Shown in pieces: positions 1-7,351 of a stretch of 17,057 bases of DNA. The notes beneath the pieces are model-generated. The model did not search any database. It was not told the DNA's origin and saw only the letters and a program-made list of their open reading frames with translations. How positions within the stretch are numbered: the stretch's first letter is position 1; every line of letters starts with the position of its first letter. A program made the position numbers and the translations under genes. Source of the DNA: DAOTWP01 sp034435675 (GTDB lineage: Bacteria > Chloroflexota > Anaerolineae > Aggregatilineales > Phototrophicaceae); NCBI GenBank assembly GCA_034435675.1, contig DAOTWP010000313.1:1-17057 (forward strand), read 5' to 3'.

Positions 1-3000
1 GACGCACTGCACGTGTCGGAGCAGGCGCGGTTGCTCAGCGAAAGCCGCTACCATCACCTGTTTGAGCAGTCGCATGATGCCGTCTTTATTCTCGATCTCG
101 AAGGCAAACACATCGAAGTTAACCAGCACGCAGCGGAGATGCTGGGCTATTCGGCAGCAGAGATTCGGCAGCTTACGTTTCGGGATTTATCTGCTGAGGT
201 AGAAAAGAGCGAGCATATCCGTGAAAGAATGCTTGCTGGTGAGCACATCCCCCTGTTCGAGCGTCGCTTCCGCAGGAAGGATGGCAGCCAGATTATCGTT
301 GAGATCAACGTTGAACTCGTCTCCGACGCTGACGGCAAGCCGCTTCATATTCAGAGTGTTGTGCGCGACATCTCCGAACGCAAGCAGGCAGAAGCGTTTC
401 AGCGGGCATTTCTCGAAGATATGCGGGCGCTGCAACACCTGCATCTGGAACTGAGCCAGATTGAGGATCTGGATACGCTGTACCGGCAGATGGTGCTGTT
501 GACCAAACAGCGTTTAGGCGTTGAACGGTTTGCCCTGTTTTTGCTGGATCAGGCGCAGCAAACCCTGTTCGGTACTTATGGCGTAGATCAGCACGGCAGT
601 TTGCGCGCCGAACACTATTACAACGAGCCGGTCACGGCGGGGCACTGGACAAATGCCGTGCTTAACGCGCCGGAGCATGTGCGCTTCTGGGAAACTGCGC
701 CGATTTATGATGATGGGGCGGTCATTGGCACAGGCTGGAAAGTCGCGGCGGCGGTGTGGAATGGTCAGCACGCGCTGGGGTATCTGGTTGCGGATAATTA
801 TGTCAGCGGTAAACCGGCACGTCCCTATGAAACCGAACTGCTCGCCCTGCTGGGCAGCACTTATGGGCACTTGATTGAGCGCAAACGCAGCGAAACAGCA
901 CTGCGCGACCGTGAAATCAATTTTCGCACCCTGTTCGATACCATCAAGGACTTTCTCTTTGTGCTGGACATAGAAGGCAGGATTCTGGAAGTCAACCAGA
1001 CCGTGCTGCGGCGCTTGGGCTACTCGTTTGAGGAGCTGGTCAACCAGCCGGTGTTGATGGTGCATCCCCCGGCACGGCGCGCCGAAGCCGCGCGGATCGT
1101 CGCGGAGATGCTGCAAGGTCTGCTGGATTACTGCCCGGTACCCATTCAAACCCGCGATGGTCAGCTCATCCCGGTGGAAACCTATATCACCCGCGGGTTG
1201 TGGAACGGGCAGCCGGCACTGTTCGGCGTGAGCAAGGATTTGTCCGACCTGAAAATCTCTGAAGAGAAGTTCGCGCTGGCGTTTCATGCCAATCCCGCCA
1301 TCGCCGGCTTGAGCGACATCGAAACCGGCGAATATATTGAGGTCAACCGCACATTTTACGAAAAGCTCGGTTTCACACCGGATGAAGTCATCGGCAAAAC
1401 GGCGATGGAAGTGCTGGGTATGGATGGCGAATTCCGCGAGCAGGTCGTTGGCAGGCTCAGGAACCAGGGAACTGTCCACAATGCAGAAACCGTAATCTAC
1501 ACCCGTGATGGCACGCCGCTGTCTGTGCTGATGTCCGCCGAAATCCTGACCCTGAACAATATTCCCTGCAACTTTACCACAGCGGTGGATATTACCGAAC
1601 GCAAGCGGGCTGAAGAAGCGCTGCGCCGCAGTGAGGAGCGCCAGCGGGCAATGCTGCGTGCCATTCCTGACCTGATGTTCCGCATCGGTGTGGACGGCAC
1701 TTATCTGGATTACCACACGCCTGATCCCCGGCTGCTGGCAGTGCCGCCTGAAATGTTCCTGGGCAAATCGGTGGAAGAAGTGTTGCCCGCCAGCATTGCG
1801 CGGCAGCATATGGCAGCAATTGCGCAGGTCACGCGCACCGGGCACAGCGCCCGCCTGGAGTATGAGCTGGTGTTGGCGGGTGTAACCCATCACTTTGAAG
1901 GGCGGATTGTCCCCGTCAGCAAAGATGAGGTGTTGGCAATTGTGCGTGATATGACCGAACTGTGGCAAACCCAGCAGGCGCTGAAAACCGCCAATGCGCA
2001 GCTAGAATCGTCGGTGGAAGCCGCGCGGATTGCCTGGTGGGAAATGGATGTGTGCACCCAGCGGCTGAGTTTTGACGGTCGCAGAATGGCGATGGCAGGT
2101 TATGACCCGGCAGATTTTGCCGAAGCGAGTTTCGCCAGGTTTGCGGCGCTGGTGCACCCCGAAGACTACACCCCGATGATGCAAAGTGTGCAAGAGTTGT
2201 TGGACGGCAGGCGCTCCGTTTACGCTGTTGATTACCGGCTGCAAAAGGCACACGGCGGCTGGCTCTGGTTGCATGATCGCGGCGAACGAACACTGACGCC
2301 GGATGGACGCGCGGTGCTGCGCGGTTTTGTCATGGACATTACCGAACGCAAACAGGCACAGCAGCACGAGTTTGATCTGGCGCTGGAAAAAGAACGGGTA
2401 CGCCTGCTGCGCTCGTTTATCGAAAAAGCCTCGCACGAGTTTCGCACCCCGCTTGCAGTGGTCAATTCGGCAGCGTTTTTAATGGCGCGGCTGGACGACG
2501 CTGAACGGCGGCAGGTGAAAGCCACGGCGATTGAGGAACAGGTCAGCCGCATAACGCGGTTGGTAGAGATGCTGCTGCTGCTCAGTCAGCTTGAAAGCGG
2601 TGCGCAGCTCGATCTATCGCCCGTGGATCTGGGGCTGCTGCTGGATAAGGTCTGCCAGAATATCGTTAACCTTTACGCTGGCAGTCCCAGCCTGCAATGG
2701 GCAGTTATGCCCGATTTGCCGCTGCTGGTTTTGGGGAGTCCGGAATATCTGGAAGCCGCTTTCTGGCAAGTTCTGGACAATGCCTGCCGTTTCACTCCGC
2801 AGGGCGGTAGAATCAGTGCGCTAGTCACGGTGGAGGATCGCTCGGTCTGGTTCGAGGTTCAGGACAGCGGACCGGGCATTGCCGAGCAGGACTTGCCACA
2901 CATTTTTGACACTTTCTGGCGGCGTGACGAGGCACACTCCACACCCGGTTTGGGACTGGGGCTGCCGATTGCGCGCAAGATCATCGAACGGCATGGTGGC

Positions 3001-3108
3001 AGCATCCAGGTTGAGAGTGTTGTTGGCAGTGGTACAAAGGTCCGAGTCTGCATGCCGCTAAATGGTCATGTGCTGCACAATCGCACAGCAGCCATACCGC
3101 CGCATTAG
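1..3108 (+). CDS. Multi-PAS/GAF sensor histidine kinase (5' partial)
   Basis: Soluble sensor histidine kinase. The frame is open from base 1; the first possible start inside the window is GTG at 13, but the residues before it read like the usual linker ahead of a PAS domain, so the gene probably begins upstream. Numbering from GTG 13: PAS about 12-125, GAF-like 150-288, PAS 300-412, PAS 415-530, PAS 540-652, PAS_3-type 665-780, HisKA from about 800 with H-box SHEFRTPL (phospho-acceptor His808), then HATPase with N-box around 914-925 (LDNACRF), G1 box DSGPGIA at about 951 and G2 box GLGLGLPIA at about 979. DITERK-type linkers separate the PAS units. No transmembrane segment or receiver domain is visible, so it should act in the cytoplasm and pass phosphate to an unlinked regulator. 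The next kinase starts 25 bp downstream, suggesting an operon. Ligands cannot be told from sequence; the kinase call is secure. Confidence 0.93.
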   Translation, partial: DALHVSEQARLLSESRYHHLFEQSHDAVFILDLEGKHIEVNQHAAEMLGYSAAEIRQLTFRDLSAEVEKSEHIRERMLAGEHIPLFERRFRRKDGSQIIVEINVELVSDADGKPLHIQSVVRDISERKQAEAFQRAFLEDMRALQHLHLELSQIEDLDTLYRQMVLLTKQRLGVERFALFLLDQAQQTLFGTYGVDQHGSLRAEHYYNEPVTAGHWTNAVLNAPEHVRFWETAPIYDDGAVIGTGWKVAAAVWNGQHALGYLVADNYVSGKPARPYETELLALLGSTYGHLIERKRSETALRDREINFRTLFDTIKDFLFVLDIEGRILEVNQTVLRRLGYSFEELVNQPVLMVHPPARRAEAARIVAEMLQGLLDYCPVPIQTRDGQLIPVETYITRGLWNGQPALFGVSKDLSDLKISEEKFALAFHANPAIAGLSDIETGEYIEVNRTFYEKLGFTPDEVIGKTAMEVLGMDGEFREQVVGRLRNQGTVHNAETVIYTRDGTPLSVLMSAEILTLNNIPCNFTTAVDITERKRAEEALRRSEERQRAMLRAIPDLMFRIGVDGTYLDYHTPDPRLLAVPPEMFLGKSVEEVLPASIARQHMAAIAQVTRTGHSARLEYELVLAGVTHHFEGRIVPVSKDEVLAIVRDMTELWQTQQALKTANAQLESSVEAARIAWWEMDVCTQRLSFDGRRMAMAGYDPADFAEASFARFAALVHPEDYTPMMQSVQELLDGRRSVYAVDYRLQKAHGGWLWLHDRGERTLTPDGRAVLRGFVMDITERKQAQQHEFDLALEKERVRLLRSFIEKASHEFRTPLAVVNSAAFLMARLDDAERRQVKATAIEEQVSRITRLVEMLLLLSQLESGAQLDLSPVDLGLLLDKVCQNIVNLYAGSPSLQWAVMPDLPLLVLGSPEYLEAAFWQVLDNACRFTPQGGRISALVTVEDRSVWFEVQDSGPGIAEQDLPHIFDTFWRRDEAHSTPGLGLGLPIARKIIERHGGSIQVESVVGSGTKVRVCMPLNGHVLHNRTAAIPPH

Positions 3109-3133
3109 GAGCGGCAGGGGCAGGTGAGTTACC

Positions 3134-6100
3134 ATGAACGTTAACCCGATTCCGATAGAATTGTTGGAACGCCGGGAGCAGCGGGCAGCACAGGAACACC
3201 TGACACTCGAAGCGCTGCTGGCGCAGTGGCTGGCGGTGTCGCCCGCGCCTGACCTATCGCCTGCTGCTGTTCTGCGCCAGCCAGACTCGCTGCTAAATCA
3301 AGTGTCCGATGCCATCATTGTCATGGATCGCCAACTGCTGATAACCGGCTGGAACACAGCCGCCGCGCAGATTTACGGTTGGACCGCGGCTGAAGCGCTG
3401 GGGCAGCAGATTGACGACCTGTTGAAAACCGAATGGCTTGGCGCAGGGCAGGCGCAGGCAGTGGCAGCGCTGATCGCCCAGGGCGCATGGCAGGGCGAAA
3501 TCCGGCAGTGGGACAAAGCGGGGCAGCAGCATCATATCTGGGCGGCAGTCAGTTGGACGCGCGACCGGCAGGGCGAGATTGTCGGCGGCGTGACGGTCAA
3601 CCGCGATATCACCGAACAGCGCCGTGCCGAAGAAGATCTGCATGAACGCGAAAAAATGCTCAGTGCCCTGATTGAACGTTCACGCGATGGGGTTCGCATT
3701 CTGGATGATCAACAGCGTATCATCACCTGGAATGCCGCCAGCGAAGCGCAGACGGGTCTGAAGCGCGAGGCAGTGCTGGGCAAATCCTTTCTTGAGGTGA
3801 CCACCGGTTTGCTCCCTGATGACCACAGAACCCCGGAGCAAGTGCGCCAGTATCGCGCGGCACTGGACCGCGCCGTTGCCGGCGTTTCGGATGATGATCG
3901 GAATACCGTCTTTCCAGAACATCGCATCCGGCGGACGGATGGCACGATTCGCATTGTAGAGACCGAGATATTTGCGATACAGGTCAGCCGCAAAACATAT
4001 ATCTGCGGCATTACGCGCGATATCACCGAACGTAAACAGGCAGAGGCTGAACGGCGCGCCAGTGAAGAACGCTATGCCGCGTTTATCACCCACAGTTTTG
4101 AGGGCATTTCTCGCACCGAGTTTGACCATCCGATTGATATATCGCTGCCAGTTGAAGACCAGATTGACCTGATTTATGCCAATGCCTATATGGCAGAATG
4201 CAATCAGGCGCTGGTGGATATGTACCGCCTCCCCTCAGTGCAGACGATGATCGGCATGCGCCTGATTGAAGCGCACGGCGGCAAGGATAACCCGATTAAC
4301 CGTGCGGCGTTTCGCCGGCTGATCGAAAATGACTACCGATCATTCAATGAGGAAACGCTCGAATACGACGCGCAGGGCAGCCCGATCTGGTTTTTGAGCA
4401 ACACCGTGGGCATCGTCGAGCACGGTTATCTTGTGCGTTTGTGGGGCACGGCGCTGGAGATCACCGAGCGCAAACAGGCAGAAGCAGCACTGCGCGCCAG
4501 CGAAGAACGTTACAAACTGCTGACTGAACTCATGTCCGATTTTGCTCTGGCGCACCGGGTCAATCCCGATGGCAGCCTCGAAACCGAATGGGTCACCGGC
4601 ACAGCGTTTCTCGAACACGTCGGTTACGATCAGGTGCCAGCAGATCTATGGGACATCACCCACCCCGGCGATCTGGCGCGGGTCAGACAGGATATTGCGC
4701 GCACCCTGAAGAACGAGCCGACGACCAGCGAGTATCGCATTCGCAAGCGCGACGGCGCATATATCTGGATCAGTGCATCCCGGCATCCCGTCTGGGATAC
4801 GCAGCAGGGACGGGTCGTGCGTTATTATAACATCGTGCGCGATATCACCGAACGTAAGCAGGCGGAAGAAGCACTGCGCCACAGCGAAGCAAAGTTTCGC
4901 CTGTTTGTTGAGCAATCGTATGAAGGTATCCTGATGGCTGATGCTGACGGCACAGTTATCGACTGGAACCGGGCGATGGAACAGCTCACCGGTGTTGATC
5001 GTCGGGACGTGTTGGGCAAACCGGTCTGGGATGTACAGCACAACATCATCGCGCGCAGCAATCTCCCACCGGACTATGCGGCGACCCGGCTGTCTACCCT
5101 GGAGGCACTTAAAACCGGGCATGCCGCCTGGATTGACAATATCGTTGAATACGAACTGACGCTGGCTGATCAGAAAAAGCGCTGCTTGCAGGTGCAGACG
5201 TTCCCGGTGCAGACTGAACAGGGGCGACTGCTGGCAATCATTGTGCGCGATGTTACCACGCTCAAACAGGCGGAGCAGACCCTGCGCGCCAGCGAAGAAA
5301 AATATCGCAGCCTGATCGAAAGTGCTGATGCATCAATTTCGATGGTGGATTATGCCGGGCACTATCTATTTGTCAACGCGATTGCCGCCGCGCCGTTCGG
5401 GGTCGCTCCGGAAGCGCTCGTCGGCAAAACAGTGACCGAATTGTTTGTTCCTGCCGAAGCAAACCAGATTCTGCGCGATGTACAAATGGTGATTGACAGC
5501 GAACAGGGCATGGTGCTGGAACCAGCGGTGATTATTGCCGGCAAACAGTGCTGGTTTCGTACCAGCATCCAGCCCGTGCGCGACAGCAGCGGACGCCCCT
5601 TTGCCGCGATGATTTATGCAGCAGAGATCACTGACAAAAAGCTGGCGGAATTTGCCCTGCGCGCCAGCGAGGCACGCTATCGCCTGATTGTCGAGACTTC
5701 GCAGGAAGGCATCTGGATGCTCGACACCGCCGGCAAAACCACATTTGTCAACCAGCGCATGGCGGAGATGCTGGGCTATACCCCTGAAGAACTGCTGGGA
5801 CGCGAACAACTGAACTTTATGGATGAACTGGGGCGTGTCGAGGCGCAGCGTCATCTGAGCCAACTGCGCCAGGGCAGCGCGGCACAGACGGATTTTCGTT
5901 TTGTGCGCAAGGATGGTGCCGAGGTCTGGACGATTGTTTCTGCCAGCCCGCTGCTGGCAGCGCAGGGGGAATATACCGGCGCGCTGAACATGATCGCGGA
6001 TATTACCGAACGCCGCCGAGCGGAAAGCCAGCTCCGGTTACAGAATGCCGCGCTGGAAGCCGCCGCCAACGCGATCCTCATCACCGATCACGAGAACCGT

Positions 6101-7135
6101 ATTCAATGGTGCAATCCTGCGTTTACGCGCCTGTCTGGCTATACGCTGGACGAGGCATTCGGCAAATACCCGGAGGAGCTTGTGCGTTCTGGCGTGGAGG
6201 GCAGCGCCTTTTATGATCGCATACAAGAAACTGTGCAGTCCGGTCAAATCTGGCAGGGGCGGCTGATCAACCGCCGCAAGGACGGCAATCTCTACGTTGA
6301 GGAGCAGACGATTACGCCGGTTGCAGATCTGACGGGCAGAATCACACATTTTATCGCTATCAAACAGGATGTCACCGAACGCGAACAGGCGGAACAACTG
6401 CGGCTGGAACAGCAGCGGCTGACGTCGAACCTGAAGAAAGAGCAGGAGTTCAACGCCCTGATGCAAAAGGCAGTCTCGGCGCTGTCGCACGATCTGCGCA
6501 CACCGTTGACGGTGATTGCTACAGCCAAAGACACGCTGGAGCGCCATTTTGACCACCTGAACCCAGAGCAGCGCCGCCAGAAACTGGACTCGATTGACCG
6601 CCAACTGCATTATGTGACCCAACTGCTTGATGACCTGTCGCTGACAGTGAAAGGCAGTCTTGAGCAGCGCGTTTTTCAGCCGGAGCCAGTGAATCTCGCG
6701 GCACTTTGCCAGATCAGCATCAACGAGATTCAGGAAACCAGCGGCAGGCAGCACCATCTGCGGTTTGACAGCGATGGACACCTTAAAACGGTGCTAGTGG
6801 ACGAAACGCTGGTCAGCCGTATTCTGATTAACCTGCTGTCTAATGCGGTCAAATTTTCGCCACCGGGTAGCGAAATCCGGCTGAGTCTCAGCCAGCGCGA
6901 GCACTGGATTGTGCTGCGTGTCAAAGATCACGGCATCGGCATCGATAGTGCAGACCTGCCACACATCTTCGAACCGTTTTACCGGGCGCAGGCAGCACAC
7001 CGTATCGGTGGTACTGGACTGGGGTTGAATATTGTGCATGACTGTATCAAACGGCATCAGGGGCGCATCCATGTAGAAAGCCAGCCCCAGCACGGTGCCG
7101 TGTTTACGGTAGAGCTGCCCCTTGCCCTGCCGTGA
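3134..7135 (+). CDS. Eight-PAS soluble histidine kinase
   Basis: A 1333-residue hybrid-less sensor histidine kinase. ATG 3134 is preceded by AGGTGAG (3122-3128). Residues 5-35 form a ribbon-helix-helix-like segment (RAAQ...EALLAQWL). Eight PAS units follow at about 50-162, 172-300, 312-445, 457-573, 585-707, 719-833, 845-960 and 967-1082. The third carries the longer variant with an N-terminal insert (PIDISLP...YANAYMAECNQ) seen in other environmental kinases. HisKA has SHDLRTPL with His1119; HATPase shows Asn1237 in the N-box, G1 box DHGIGI near 1265 and G2 box GTGLGLNIV near 1293. No membrane segment or receiver domain is seen. Repeated DITERKQAE linkers probably form the signalling helix that couples stacked PAS domains. 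It lies 25 bp after the previous kinase and shares its last PAS and catalytic core with the next one. Signal and partner are unknown. Confidence 0.95.
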   Translation: MNVNPIPIELLERREQRAAQEHLTLEALLAQWLAVSPAPDLSPAAVLRQPDSLLNQVSDAIIVMDRQLLITGWNTAAAQIYGWTAAEALGQQIDDLLKTEWLGAGQAQAVAALIAQGAWQGEIRQWDKAGQQHHIWAAVSWTRDRQGEIVGGVTVNRDITEQRRAEEDLHEREKMLSALIERSRDGVRILDDQQRIITWNAASEAQTGLKREAVLGKSFLEVTTGLLPDDHRTPEQVRQYRAALDRAVAGVSDDDRNTVFPEHRIRRTDGTIRIVETEIFAIQVSRKTYICGITRDITERKQAEAERRASEERYAAFITHSFEGISRTEFDHPIDISLPVEDQIDLIYANAYMAECNQALVDMYRLPSVQTMIGMRLIEAHGGKDNPINRAAFRRLIENDYRSFNEETLEYDAQGSPIWFLSNTVGIVEHGYLVRLWGTALEITERKQAEAALRASEERYKLLTELMSDFALAHRVNPDGSLETEWVTGTAFLEHVGYDQVPADLWDITHPGDLARVRQDIARTLKNEPTTSEYRIRKRDGAYIWISASRHPVWDTQQGRVVRYYNIVRDITERKQAEEALRHSEAKFRLFVEQSYEGILMADADGTVIDWNRAMEQLTGVDRRDVLGKPVWDVQHNIIARSNLPPDYAATRLSTLEALKTGHAAWIDNIVEYELTLADQKKRCLQVQTFPVQTEQGRLLAIIVRDVTTLKQAEQTLRASEEKYRSLIESADASISMVDYAGHYLFVNAIAAAPFGVAPEALVGKTVTELFVPAEANQILRDVQMVIDSEQGMVLEPAVIIAGKQCWFRTSIQPVRDSSGRPFAAMIYAAEITDKKLAEFALRASEARYRLIVETSQEGIWMLDTAGKTTFVNQRMAEMLGYTPEELLGREQLNFMDELGRVEAQRHLSQLRQGSAAQTDFRFVRKDGAEVWTIVSASPLLAAQGEYTGALNMIADITERRRAESQLRLQNAALEAAANAILITDHENRIQWCNPAFTRLSGYTLDEAFGKYPEELVRSGVEGSAFYDRIQETVQSGQIWQGRLINRRKDGNLYVEEQTITPVADLTGRITHFIAIKQDVTEREQAEQLRLEQQRLTSNLKKEQEFNALMQKAVSALSHDLRTPLTVIATAKDTLERHFDHLNPEQRRQKLDSIDRQLHYVTQLLDDLSLTVKGSLEQRVFQPEPVNLAALCQISINEIQETSGRQHHLRFDSDGHLKTVLVDETLVSRILINLLSNAVKFSPPGSEIRLSLSQREHWIVLRVKDHGIGIDSADLPHIFEPFYRAQAAHRIGGTGLGLNIVHDCIKRHQGRIHVESQPQHGAVFTVELPLALP

Positions 7136-7188
7136 CGGCAGTGGTCTTACTGAGACTCCATCACATTTGTGCGTAAATCAATACTCGA

Positions 7189-7221
7189 CATATTGCAATA
7201 TGCGGCGAATCCCGCTAAAGT
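7189..7221 (+). promoter_or_regulatory. Candidate promoter with palindromic operator
   Basis: The 216-bp gap before the third kinase contains a perfect 14-bp palindrome, CATATTGCAATATG (7189-7202). Its centre supplies a -35-like TTGCAA (7193-7198), followed after 17 bp by a -10-like TAAAGT (7216-7221). Each hexamer matches the sigma70 consensus at 4 of 6 positions. A palindrome over the -35 box is a classic place for a repressor or activator. The palindrome is certain; promoter function is inference. Confidence 0.4.
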
Positions 7222-7351
7222 ATTGGGCTACCGATGCACATTAACGTCTGTATTTCAATGATGACCTGTCATATGCATGGGGTGCTGTATACCAGCAGCA
7301 GTTTGTCTTCTTTAGCGTTGAATTTGCAACATAACTGAATGATTACGCCGT

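Noticed and set aside
514..1968. 484-codon minus-strand frame inside the first kinase
   Set aside because: Shadow of the strongly supported plus-strand PAS/GAF coding sequence; its translation is rich in His, Gln and Cys with no domain.
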